This document shows positions 44,192 to 52,949 of a stretch of DNA of 64,000 bases, one piece after another. Origin of the DNA: Thermoflexus sp042408815 (lineage in GTDB: Bacteria; Chloroflexota; Anaerolineae; Thermoflexales; Thermoflexaceae). Under the pieces are notes generated by a model. It was not told the DNA's origin, did not search any database, and worked only from the letters and a program-made list of their open reading frames with translations. Within the stretch, counting starts at the first letter, position 1. Every line of letters starts with the position of its first letter. Position numbers and translations under genes: made by a program. The DNA is taken from contig NZ_JBHOQR010000002.1 in assembly GCF_042408815.1 (NCBI RefSeq), forward strand, positions 248,001-312,000, in the 5' to 3' direction.

Positions 44192-45154
44192 TCAAGATGA
44201 TCCATCCTCCAATCGCAGCAATCGGACAGCGTTTCCGGCAAAGATCTTCCGGATATCTTCCTCCCGCAGCCCGATCTCATAACAGATCCGCAGCTGGTCC
44301 TCCAGGTAGCGGACCGCAAAGCCCCGTGGAAACCACTCCGAGTCGCTTCCGAAGATGATCCGCTCCGGCCCGATGGTCTCCACAAACCTCCGGAAGAGAT
44401 CCTTCATGGTCAGCTCATACGGCATCCAGCGGATCCACTCGTTGTTCCCGGATGTGTCCACATAGATGTTTCGACATACCCAGCACAGATGCAGGAGCTC
44501 CCGAGGATATCCGCATCCGAAATGTGCGATCACGAAGGGCACGTCGGGGAAGCCCTTGGCCACATCGTGCAGCCGCAACGGGTTGATGTTCTCATGCCAG
44601 GCAATGCCACCCCCGCCCCCGAGGATCCCAAAATGGATGAGGACAGGGATACCCAGGGCTTCGCACGTCCGCCAGACTGGATCCAGTGCCTCATCATCGA
44701 TAGGCCCTCGCAGAGCAGGGGCCAGGATCTTATAGCCCCGCAGCCCCAGCTCCTGCACGGCGCGTCGGAGCTCTGACGCCGCATCGGGGCGGAAGGGGTC
44801 ATGATGGGCAAAGCCGATGAAGCGATCTGGATAGCGGCTCACCAGCGCGGCCAGCTGATCGTTCCCCCCTCCTGTGAGAAAGACCACCCGGTCCAGACCG
44901 TAGCGGTCCACCTCGGCGGCCCAGCGCTCCAGCTGCACCTCCGGCGGGGCCATCGGCTCTTCCGGGAAGGGAAAGGAGTAGGCTCGCCACCACTGCTCCT
45001 GATACCAGCGGGCGTCCTGGCGCAGGCGCGCCAGCTTCTCCAGGCCAAAACGAGCTGCGTAACGAGCCTCCCAGTCGGCCAGATAGTCCTCTGGGACCGG
45101 GAAGTGAGCGTGGAAGTCAATGATGCGAATCCCCCAACGGCTGATCCGCGTCAC
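44192..45154 (-). CDS. Amidohydrolase-2-family metal hydrolase
   Basis: A 320-residue TIM-barrel enzyme of the amidohydrolase superfamily (PF04909 type: decarboxylases, lactonases and related hydrolases). Metal ligands are visible as IIDFHAH (His15, His17), VLIHFGIL and FVIAHFGCG, and the catalytic Asp in FGSDSEWFP. Its place between a ROK repressor and a sugar-binding protein gene suggests a sugar lactone or acid substrate; that is inference. Its ATG overlaps the ROK stop by 4 bases. Confidence 0.85.
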   Translation of the reverse strand: MTRISRWGIRIIDFHAHFPVPEDYLADWEARYAARFGLEKLARLRQDARWYQEQWWRAYSFPFPEEPMAPPEVQLERWAAEVDRYGLDRVVFLTGGGNDQLAALVSRYPDRFIGFAHHDPFRPDAASELRRAVQELGLRGYKILAPALRGPIDDEALDPVWRTCEALGIPVLIHFGILGGGGGIAWHENINPLRLHDVAKGFPDVPFVIAHFGCGYPRELLHLCWVCRNIYVDTSGNNEWIRWMPYELTMKDLFRRFVETIGPERIIFGSDSEWFPRGFAVRYLEDQLRICYEIGLREEDIRKIFAGNAVRLLRLEDGSS

Positions 45155-46371
45155 CGCAACGCCCTCCGAACCTGCATCAGGCCTTCGAGCTCGAAGATGG
45201 CGTAGGCCACCGCCCCCAGAACGCCCGCCCGATCCCCCAGGGCGGAGAGATGGATCTCCGGCATAGCCGGGACCACCCGTTCCAGCCTGCGACGGAGCCC
45301 GTTCACCAGATAGGGGCCAGCCCGGGCCACGCCGCCTCCCAGCACGATCATCTCCGGGTCGACCACCGCGATCACGCTGGCCAGCATGATCGCCAGATAA
45401 TCCATCGCCTCCTCAGCAACCTGAGCGGCCAGGGGATCCCCCGCCTCCGCGGCCCGGAACACATCCGTGGCCTCAAGGCGGCCTGCCTCGATGAACGGCC
45501 GGAGCGCGCTCTCCGGGAACTCCCTGGCCCGCTCCATCGCCCGGCGGGCAATGGTCGGGCCCGCAGCCAGGGTCTCCAAGCAACCGAAGGTCTCATAGGT
45601 CTGATGAAGAAGCGAGCGCTCCGGGATCACATATCCGATCTCTCCGGCTGCATAGTGATAGCCCCGATACAGCTCCCCATTGAGGATCAGGCCTGCCCCG
45701 ATCCCCGTCCCGATGAACACACAAACCAGGCTCTGCGCTCCCCGCCCGATCCCGAACCACCGTTCCCCAAAGGCGGCTAGGTTCACATCGTTCTCTACGA
45801 ACGTAGGGAGATGAAACCGGCGCTCAATTTCATCCCGCAACGGGAGATTCCGCCACTGGAACGCCGGCGCCCAGATCACCCGACCGGCGGCCGGATCCGT
45901 CACCCCGGGGGCGCCGATCCCAATCCCCCGCACCGCATATCCGCCCGCGCGGGCCTGTTCCAGCAGTGCCTCGATGGCCTCGAAGAGCTGCCCCAGGGCC
46001 TCCTCTGGCCTTCCATTAGGCTGGGAAGGGCGCCGAATCTCCACCCGGATTTCCCCGTTCAAATTGGCCACGGCGCCCACCAGATAGGTCCCCCCCAGGT
46101 CAATGCCGATCAGGTGATAGGCTTCATAATTCAAATAAAGCGAGCGGGGGCGCCGTCCGGAGAATCGCCGATCCCCTGGGGAAGGCGCTCGCTCCCGTTC
46201 GATCACCAGGCCCTCCTCCATGAGTTGCCCTACCAGTCGCGTGACGGTCGCCGGGCTAAGACCCAACTGGCGACCCAGCTCCACCCGGGAGATCCCGGGC
46301 TGCTCCCGGATCAGCTGCAGAATCGCCGACCGGTTGATCCGCTCCAGAATCTCAGGCCGCCCCGCGTGCAT
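45151..46371 (-). CDS. ROK-family transcriptional repressor
   Basis: A 406-residue NagC/XylR-type repressor: N-terminal winged helix (about residues 8-65, PGISRVELGRQLGLSPATVT) and a ROK sugar-kinase-fold domain (GIDLGGTYLVGAVANLNG; ENDVNLAAFGE; FIGTGIGAGLILNG). The CxCGxxGC zinc motif of ROK kinases is reduced to a single FGCLE, so catalysis is doubtful and a sensing role likely. It is the first gene of the sugar operon and its own operator covers the promoter. ATG at 46371 has SD GGGAG. Confidence 0.9.
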   Translation of the reverse strand: MHAGRPEILERINRSAILQLIREQPGISRVELGRQLGLSPATVTRLVGQLMEEGLVIERERAPSPGDRRFSGRRPRSLYLNYEAYHLIGIDLGGTYLVGAVANLNGEIRVEIRRPSQPNGRPEEALGQLFEAIEALLEQARAGGYAVRGIGIGAPGVTDPAAGRVIWAPAFQWRNLPLRDEIERRFHLPTFVENDVNLAAFGERWFGIGRGAQSLVCVFIGTGIGAGLILNGELYRGYHYAAGEIGYVIPERSLLHQTYETFGCLETLAAGPTIARRAMERAREFPESALRPFIEAGRLEATDVFRAAEAGDPLAAQVAEEAMDYLAIMLASVIAVVDPEMIVLGGGVARAGPYLVNGLRRRLERVVPAMPEIHLSALGDRAGVLGAVAYAIFELEGLMQVRRALR

Positions 46372-46388
46372 CCACCAGCTCCCTGTTT

Positions 46389-46411
46389 TATTTTCATTCT
46401 AAAAGAAAATA
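46389..46411. promoter_or_regulatory. ROK operator
   Basis: TATTTTC, 9 bp, GAAAATA: a perfect inverted repeat of the NagC-like type (A/T-rich arms with a central gap). It covers the -10 hexamer and part of the spacer of the ROK gene promoter, so binding would block RNA polymerase. This suggests autorepression of the whole operon. Confidence 0.65.
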
Positions 46412-46423
46412 TGAAATTGTCAA
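46396..46423 (-). promoter_or_regulatory. Promoter of the ROK-sugar operon
   Basis: TTGACA (46418-46423), 16 bp, TAGAAT (46396-46401) on the minus strand, 25 bp above the ROK ATG. Confidence 0.75.
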
Positions 46424-46722
46424 GGGGATGGAAAACTGGTTGAAGGCGATGGAAGTCGAGGACCTCAGGCGGTCAACCCTCGTGGATGGTAGGAGGAGCT
46501 TTCGCCTTGACCTTCCGTGGACGGGCATATCGCCGCTCGAGCGGTGCGAAGGTCCGGATCCGTTCGGCTCGGAAGAGCAGGGAGGCCCTAACGCTCGATC
46601 GGTCGAGAGGCTATAGGATGGAGCACAGCGTTTTCAGGAAGGGGCGGATCCGGCGCTCCGGGAGGATGGGAAGGCCGGGCGGGAGGCCTTTGAGGTTCCG
46701 CGATAGAAAAGCGGGGGTATCC
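46424..46722. other. Intergenic region with no recognised content
   Basis: About 300 bp between the ROK promoter and the pilus-gene remnant. The short open frames lack SD sequences and protein-like composition. I see no strong hairpin, promoter or repeat. Confidence 0.4.
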
Positions 46723-47334
46723 TCACGGGTTCTTCGGTTTGCCCTCGAGGGCGATCTGAACCGATTGGGCCCGGAGGATCAGGTTGGCACTCAGCATGCC
46801 TTCGCACGATCGGGGAACATAGATGACCGTGATCCGATCCCCCTCGTAGATCGTCGGCGTCGGGGAGGACAGGTTCGGCTCGACGATCACTACGATCCGA
46901 CTGGGATCCACCAGGGAGAAAGGAATCCAGCGGGTCTCCCTCAGGGCCCGGGTGTAAGCCCGATACTGGACGTTGTTGGGATCGTTGCACTTCACGTCTG
47001 GATCGGCGCCCAGGGGCAACGGGCTGTTCGGGTTCAGGCAATAAGGGTTCACGGCCGCGTAAAGGGCGCCCTCATACAGGGCTTGATGCACCAGGCGATC
47101 GGTGCTGAGGGTATTGGGACCGCACGTGCCGGCCGTCGGCGTATAAGGTGCGGTGGGGCTCAGGGTTACCCCCTGATTCGAAGAAGGCTGGAGGCAGAAT
47201 TTCTGAACCGCCGCTATTATGAGGATCCAGGGCCGGAGGCAATCCAGACGCTGCGCGCCTGGGAGGGCATGTTCACCGGCCCCTGGGACGGCGTGGGGGT
47301 CGTGCCGAAGCGGCCGCGGGCCGGAACACCCCAT
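46723..47334 (-). pseudogene. Remnant of a TadE/TadG-like pilus protein gene
   Basis: Residues from about VQKFCLQPSS to the C-terminus read like the periplasmic part of a TadE/TadG-type pseudopilin (a Cys-containing, Asn/Pro-rich region, then strands VVIVEPNL and ITVIYVPRSC). The membrane helix that should start such a protein is absent; what precedes (from 47334) is a Pro/Arg/His-rich stretch with no SD. The frame begins immediately beside the flippase gene end. I read it as a 5'-truncated leftover; a real short exported protein is less likely. Confidence 0.4.
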
Positions 47335-47350
47335 GCGATAGCGGAACCGT

Positions 47351-48607
47351 TCATCGGATCCGCAAGGCGGTCAGAAAGCGCAGGGCCATTCCAGCGGTGG
47401 AAATCAGCATGGCGATCGCCGCCCCTACCCCACCCCATCGGGGAATGAGCACCAGGTTCAAGACGAGATTCATAGTAGCCCCCAGCGCAAAGGTAAGCAA
47501 CAAACGCCCGGATTGCCCCTGGCTGATCCACACGGTGGCCCCCAGACCGGAGAGGAACGCTGGAATCCACGACCAGGCCAGCCATCGTAGCATAGGGATC
47601 GCCGGAAGATAGCGCGCTCCGAATGGCAACCGGATTAGGGGATCGGCCAGGAGGGAAACCCCCAGGGCCATGCCCGCCGCGAGGACCAGATATCCCCCCA
47701 GGATGCGCCGGGCGCGATAGGCCGGCATCTCCTCCCGGGCCAGTCGGGGAAGCAGCGCCACGGTGGCCGCGCTGTTGACCAGCAACCCGGTCTCATAGAA
47801 CCGATAGGCCAGGCTATAAAAGCCCGCCTCGGCAGATCCCCGCAGGCTGAGCAGCAGCAGGCTATCGGCGCGGGTATAAAGCGCCCCCAGAAGGCCGAAG
47901 GCCAGCATCCTCACCCCCTCCCCCACGGCTTCGGGCGTCCACATCCGCTCCCGCCGGGATCCGGGGGCCGTTCTCATTCGCCGGGCCGCCATCCAGAGCC
48001 CAAACCCATCCAGAGCCATCGCCACCGCGAAACCGATCCACAGAGCGGTCCAGCCCCATCGTGCCGCCATAGTCATCCCGGTGAGCCCCACCGTGCGGGT
48101 CAGGAACACCACCGTTGCCGCGCGATCCAGGCGGCCGGCCGCCGCGAGACGAGCGCCCTCCCAGGAGATCCCTAGCATCACCCAGAGAAGCGGCGTCACC
48201 AGGGGCAGCTCGCGTCGGATCGCCGGAGGCGCCACGGCCCCCCATGTGGCCAGCGCAGCGAGCCCCCACAGGCCACCGATCCATGCCCCGCGCAGAAACA
48301 GATAGGTTCTCGCCCGCGGACTGTCCTGTCGGACCAAATCCCGAACCATCAGCATCGAAAGGCCTGTGTCGCCGCTCTCATGGCCAAAGCGCAGCCAGCT
48401 CTGGAGAGCGCTGAAACGTCCGAAATCCGCCGGGCCCAACCAGTGGGCCAGCAGCAGCGTCTGGAAGAACCCCAGAACCCGGGACCAGAACAGCGCCATC
48501 CCCCAGAGGGCTGACTGAACGGCCAGCCGCTCCCACCAGCGGGCGTCGATATGCCCGCTGGGCTGGAGCCGCGCGATGGACTCGATGCGCGCCCGCAGGC
48601 TCATCAT
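47351..48607 (-). CDS. Polysaccharide flippase-like membrane protein
   Basis: A 418-residue MATE/MOP-superfamily membrane protein (Wzx/RfbX type) with 12 or so hydrophobic segments; LGPADFGRFSALQSW near residue 60 is typical of flippase helix 2. It would move lipid-linked oligosaccharide across the membrane. The SD is weak. It stands alone, away from the main polysaccharide cluster at 50914-59621, and is divergent from the GH2 gene. Confidence 0.8.
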   Translation of the reverse strand: MMSLRARIESIARLQPSGHIDARWWERLAVQSALWGMALFWSRVLGFFQTLLLAHWLGPADFGRFSALQSWLRFGHESGDTGLSMLMVRDLVRQDSPRARTYLFLRGAWIGGLWGLAALATWGAVAPPAIRRELPLVTPLLWVMLGISWEGARLAAAGRLDRAATVVFLTRTVGLTGMTMAARWGWTALWIGFAVAMALDGFGLWMAARRMRTAPGSRRERMWTPEAVGEGVRMLAFGLLGALYTRADSLLLLSLRGSAEAGFYSLAYRFYETGLLVNSAATVALLPRLAREEMPAYRARRILGGYLVLAAGMALGVSLLADPLIRLPFGARYLPAIPMLRWLAWSWIPAFLSGLGATVWISQGQSGRLLLTFALGATMNLVLNLVLIPRWGGVGAAIAMLISTAGMALRFLTALRIR

Positions 48608-48680
48608 TCCAAATATCCGAAGGGATCGGCCTCAGGATACCATGAGCCTTGCGGCCCGGCGAGCCATGCCCGCGCGGCTG

Positions 48681-48707
48681 TTGCGTTCGAGCTGCCCTCC
48701 GTATACT
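48681..48707 (+). promoter_or_regulatory. Possible promoter of the GH2 gene
   Basis: TTGCGT (48681-48686), 15 bp, TATACT (48702-48707). The spacer is short, so the call is tentative. The GH2 ATG is 44 bp downstream. Confidence 0.35.
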
Positions 48708-48750
48708 GGAGGTCAGCCTGCCCATATCCCGAGCCGGAGGATTCCTACCT

Positions 48751-50799
48751 ATGCGAGCCCATTTCCTTCCTCATCCCGCGGAAACCCCGTTGGAACTGCC
48801 CGCCGAGGGCTGGCGCCAAGTTTCCCTTCCCCACCAGTGGACCCTGGATGGCGTGGAGGCGGAGGTCGGCTGGTATCGGCTGGAGCTGCCGGGGGCGGCA
48901 GGGGCCCGTCGCTGGGCCCGCCTCTACGTCGATTACTTCGGTCACGCGTGGGCCGACGGTCAGTTCCTCGGCGCCCATGAGGGCTACTTCGAACCGTGGC
49001 TTCTGGAGCTTCCTCGGGAACCCCACACCCTCTGGATCCGGGCGGCGGCGCCGAAGGAGCCCTACGGAACGGTGTGGCCTCGCCAGAAGCACCAGATCAA
49101 GGGGATCTTCGGTCAGCATGACTGTCGCCCCGGCGGCACCACCGCCCGCGGTCAGGAGCGGGGGACCGGCGGGCTGTGGGGCGGCCTCACGATCTTCGAG
49201 ACCGGGCCGGTGGCCCTGCTTCACCTCACCCATCAAGCGTTCCGACGACCCTCCGGCTGGCGGGTGCGGATCATGCTCACCATGGACGCCCTCGAGGCCC
49301 GCCGCGTGGAGATCGCGCTCACGCTCCACCCGGAGAACTTTGACGGCCCCTCCCATACAACGACCCGAACGGTAGAGCTGTCCGCGGGCCGACAAACCCT
49401 TTCGCTGATCTGGGATCTGCCGGAGCTCCCGCGCTGGGAGATCTGGGAACGAGGGTTCCCCCATCTTTTCCGTCTGGAATCGCTCATGGACGGCCAGCGC
49501 CTGACGGCTCCCATCGGCTTCCGAACCCTTGCCCAGGAGGATGGCTGGCTAATCCTGAACGGACGCCGCGTGTTCCTGCGGGGGACGAACATCATCCCCA
49601 CCCAGTGGCTGGCCGCTTACACCCCGGAGGACGCCGACCGCGATGCCCGGCTGTTGAAAGAAGCTCACCTCAACGCGGTCCGGGTGCATGCTCATCTGAC
49701 CCACCCGGCCTTTTATGAAGCGTGCGATCGGGAAGGGCTCCTGGTGTGGCAGGATTTCCCTCTCCAGTGGGGCTATGCGGAGGACGAAGCCTTGATCCGG
49801 GAGGCCATCCGCCAGGCGCGGGCGATGGTGGATCACTTTGGGGCCCATCCCTGCATCTACCTCTGGTGCGCCCACAACGAGCCCACCCACAACCGACACA
49901 CCCTGGCCCCTCTGGTCGCCGCGGCGATCCGCGCTGCCGATCCCATCCGACCGGTTAAGGAAGCTTCGGACTTCCGGGAGCACCCGTACCCAGGCTGGTA
50001 TTGGGGACACCTCCGGGACTTCCAGGCGCTGCCCGGCGCGCCGCTGCCCTCAGAGTTCGGGGCGCAGGCGCTGCCCCGGGCGGAGCTCCTTCGGCGCGTC
50101 CTCGGTCCCGACGCCTGGCCGCCGAAATGGGAGACATGGGTGTATCACAACTTCCAGCCGGAGCAGACCTTCCGGGTGGCCGGCGTGGAAAGGGGGGAGA
50201 GCCTGGAGGCCTTCGTGGAGAACAGCCAGCGCTACCAGGCCCGTCTGATCGAATTCGCCATCCATACCTACCGCCGGGCTAAAGGGCGGATCGTCGGCTA
50301 CTTTCACTTTATGTTTGTCGAGCCATGGGAGGGGATCACCTGGGCGGTGCTGGACGTGGAGCGGGTCCCCAAGCGGGGCTATTTCGCCCTGCAGCAGGCT
50401 TCCAGCCCGGTGCTGGTCTCCATCGTCCCCTACGTGGAACGGGCCGGGGTAGGTCAACCGCCCTTCCGGGAGATCTGGGTCATCTCGGATCTGGATCGCC
50501 CGTTATCCCTCCGGGTCTCGCTCCGTCTGGAAGGGCCGGTGGCGCTCCCCCTGGGCGAGATGACCGTGGATCTGGCCCCTCAGGAGGCCCGCTGCATCTT
50601 CAACGTGATGGAACTGTTCGAAGCGCCGCTGGAGCAGCGGGAGGCGCTGGATACCGCCAGCGCGATCCTGCAGGAATTGCCGCCGGGCCGCTATCAGGTG
50701 ATCGCCGAGGCCCGCGAAGGGGAACATCTCTGGTCGCGCCACACCGTAGAGATCGAATACCTGGAGCCGCTGGTAAAGCAAGAGGGCGGATTCTGGTGA
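48751..50799 (+). CDS. GH2-family glycoside hydrolase (beta-mannosidase/beta-galactosidase type)
   Basis: A 682-residue retaining glycosidase without a signal peptide. A sugar-binding-like N-terminal beta domain, an immunoglobulin-like domain and a TIM barrel are in the usual order. The acid/base Glu is in the YLWCAHNEP motif (about residue 375) and the probable nucleophile in PSEFGAQALP (about residue 435). FLRGTNIIPTQW corresponds to the start of the barrel. ATG at 48751 has SD GGAGG at slightly long distance; the frame opens earlier at 48649. Its substrate is uncertain. Confidence 0.88.
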   Translation: MRAHFLPHPAETPLELPAEGWRQVSLPHQWTLDGVEAEVGWYRLELPGAAGARRWARLYVDYFGHAWADGQFLGAHEGYFEPWLLELPREPHTLWIRAAAPKEPYGTVWPRQKHQIKGIFGQHDCRPGGTTARGQERGTGGLWGGLTIFETGPVALLHLTHQAFRRPSGWRVRIMLTMDALEARRVEIALTLHPENFDGPSHTTTRTVELSAGRQTLSLIWDLPELPRWEIWERGFPHLFRLESLMDGQRLTAPIGFRTLAQEDGWLILNGRRVFLRGTNIIPTQWLAAYTPEDADRDARLLKEAHLNAVRVHAHLTHPAFYEACDREGLLVWQDFPLQWGYAEDEALIREAIRQARAMVDHFGAHPCIYLWCAHNEPTHNRHTLAPLVAAAIRAADPIRPVKEASDFREHPYPGWYWGHLRDFQALPGAPLPSEFGAQALPRAELLRRVLGPDAWPPKWETWVYHNFQPEQTFRVAGVERGESLEAFVENSQRYQARLIEFAIHTYRRAKGRIVGYFHFMFVEPWEGITWAVLDVERVPKRGYFALQQASSPVLVSIVPYVERAGVGQPPFREIWVISDLDRPLSLRVSLRLEGPVALPLGEMTVDLAPQEARCIFNVMELFEAPLEQREALDTASAILQELPPGRYQVIAEAREGEHLWSRHTVEIEYLEPLVKQEGGFW

Positions 50800-50913
50800 T
50801 ATCCCGTCAGTCAGTGGGGCCGTTATCCACTACAATGAGCTGCCAGCCCCATGAGAGAGCCCCCTTGTAGAGCCCCGCCAGGCACTGCACGACCCGGTCG
50901 CAGGTGTTCTGGG

Positions 50914-52053
50914 TTAACCCGATGAGGCCCAGAAAAGGTTCGCCCATTGCCCTCGGTAAACATCAACGGTCCGAGCGGCCACGGTTTCCTGGCTATATAG
51001 GCGGGCCCGTTCCAGGCCCTTTGTTCGGTATTCTGCCCACAAATCGGGGAACCGTCGCAATCGCTCCAGACAGTCGGCTAGGGCTTGAGCATCCCCCTCT
51101 GGAAATATCAGCCCCGCCTCCCCCACCACCTCCGGGATCGCGCCGGAGTCGGAGCCCACAACGGGCACGCCGCAGGCCATGGCCTCCACCAGGATGCGCC
51201 CAAATTGCTCTTTCCAGACCCGCGTCGTTCGTGAGGGAAGCACAATCACATCCACCTGAGCCAGGATCTTCGGCATCTGCTCCGGCGCGAGAGGCGGGAT
51301 CCAGCGCACCCGCTCACCGATCCCCAGATCCCGCGCCAGAGCCTGGAGCGCAGCGCGTTGAGGGCCCTCCCCGATGAGCCACAGCTCGACCCCCGATCCC
51401 AGAAGCGCCACGGCCTGGAGCAAGACGTCCAGACCCTTCTCCGGCACAAACCGCCCGGCATAAGCCACCCGAAAGGTGGTGGGATCGGTGCGGCGTTCCA
51501 TGGGGCGGAAAATCCGTGTATCTACCCCAAGAGGGGGAATGACTTCGGCCGGCCCCTGGTATCCCATCCCCCGGAGCACCCGGACAGCCCCTTGGCTGGC
51601 GCAAAGGATGGCGTCGGCCTCCCGCAGAGCAATCCGGGCAACCAGCCGGACATACCACTTTTGGGGACGATGGATGTTTTGCCAGGTGTGCAGAATGAGC
51701 TTCGCCCGGGGAGCGAACCACCGGCGGGCCAGGATGATTTGCAGAGCCGCCAAGCTATCCGGCTCCTCTTCGGCATGGATGATATGGGGTTGAATCGCCC
51801 GCATGCCAAAGGTCAAGGTCCGGTAGAGCGCGCGGTGAGGGTCGTTCGCCCGGCCCCACATGGGCACCCGGAGGACCGAACAGCCTGGCACCACCGGATT
51901 CACAGTTATTTTCCCATACTCATCCTGCCAGACGGTGGGACGGACCAGCCAGAAAGCTAGGCCGGGCTGGGCGGCCATCAACTCCAGCTTACGCTCCATA
52001 GAAGAAGCGCGGTAGCGGGCAATATGGAGAACCCGGATCACGCTGGCCGACAC
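50914..52053 (-). CDS. Glycosyltransferase family 4
   Basis: A 379-residue GT-B transferase. The C-terminal donor domain has VAYAGRFVPEKGLDVLL and the family motif EAMACGVPVVGSDSGAIPEVVG with the conserved Glu pair region. The GTG start at 52053 has SD GGAGG seven bases upstream and overlaps the end of the methyltransferase gene by 16 bases. Last gene of the polysaccharide operon. Confidence 0.92.
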   Translation of the reverse strand: MSASVIRVLHIARYRASSMERKLELMAAQPGLAFWLVRPTVWQDEYGKITVNPVVPGCSVLRVPMWGRANDPHRALYRTLTFGMRAIQPHIIHAEEEPDSLAALQIILARRWFAPRAKLILHTWQNIHRPQKWYVRLVARIALREADAILCASQGAVRVLRGMGYQGPAEVIPPLGVDTRIFRPMERRTDPTTFRVAYAGRFVPEKGLDVLLQAVALLGSGVELWLIGEGPQRAALQALARDLGIGERVRWIPPLAPEQMPKILAQVDVIVLPSRTTRVWKEQFGRILVEAMACGVPVVGSDSGAIPEVVGEAGLIFPEGDAQALADCLERLRRFPDLWAEYRTKGLERARLYSQETVAARTVDVYRGQWANLFWASSG

Positions 52054-52949
52054 GCCATGGCCTCCAGGGTTGCGAAAATATCATCCTGGGGATGAGTCGC
52101 TTTCTGCCAAGCCCACCCCAGCAGGCGAACGCCCCGCCAGAGCATCAGCGCCAGTGTCCAGGGGCGGGCGCTGCCATCGGCCAGGGCGCGCGCAAGAGAG
52201 CGAGTAGCCTGCTGGATCCACCTGGGCAACGGTGGAAGCGGGGAAACTTTCCAAACACGGATTGGAACAAGGCCTGCTTTCTCCAGCGCAAGCCGGAGGG
52301 AATCGGCCGTAAAAAGAACCAGGTGGGCTGGAGGGCGGTACGCCGTCCATGTCTCCGGTTCCCGCAGGGCCTGCCAGTGACCGGCATTCGGGGTGGAGAG
52401 CATCAGGAAACCTCCCGGCCGCAGGCGCTGGACCAGGCGCTGGAGTTGTGTAACCGGATCGGGAAGATGTTCCAGCACCTCCCACATCGTGATGGCATCC
52501 AACTCGACCGGCGGCAGCCCATCCACGGAAGTCGCAATGGGGATACTCAGTCTGTCCGATGTTTTTGCGGCCATCTCCTCCGAGATCTCCACGCCCATCA
52601 CCTCCCACCCACCGGCCCGGGCCAGTTCCAGGAAATATCCATCGGCGCAGCCGATATCCAGCAAACGCCCCCGCTGAGGCAAGCGCTTTGACAAAACCCT
52701 CAGGCGCCGGCGAAAGTGAGGGGCCAGGGCTTTATGCATCGCCTCGTAATTCCGGTAACCCGTATCTTCGTCCCCTGCGAAATAGCCCGGGTTCTGGTAC
52801 ATGGCCCTGATTTGCTCGACCGGAGGCACCGGGGTGAGATAGATCGTCCCACAGCGACGGCAACGCACATATGAAAACTCCCGTCGACGGATCATCCAAG
52901 TGTTCCCTTCAGACCATTCACAGATGGGACAGGCGGCACGCTCATTCAC
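52038..52949 (-). CDS. SAM-dependent methyltransferase with zinc ribbon
   Basis: A 303-residue class I methyltransferase. The N-terminal CPIC...CRRCG pairs (about residues 7-32) make a zinc ribbon, followed by the SAM motif LLDIGCADGYFLELA and acidic MWEVLEHLPDP. Such proteins act on sugar or lipid head-groups in polysaccharide loci. I choose GTG at 52949: it has SD GGAGG and forms a GTGA overlap with the upstream stop. The frame is open to 52988. Confidence 0.9.
   Translation of the reverse strand: MNERAACPICEWSEGNTWMIRRREFSYVRCRRCGTIYLTPVPPVEQIRAMYQNPGYFAGDEDTGYRNYEAMHKALAPHFRRRLRVLSKRLPQRGRLLDIGCADGYFLELARAGGWEVMGVEISEEMAAKTSDRLSIPIATSVDGLPPVELDAITMWEVLEHLPDPVTQLQRLVQRLRPGGFLMLSTPNAGHWQALREPETWTAYRPPAHLVLFTADSLRLALEKAGLVPIRVWKVSPLPPLPRWIQQATRSLARALADGSARPWTLALMLWRGVRLLGWAWQKATHPQDDIFATLEAMACRPA

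Noticed and set aside
45151..46371. Glucokinase (ROK kinase)
   Set aside because: The N-terminal winged helix, the lost zinc motif and the operator beside the gene favour a repressor.
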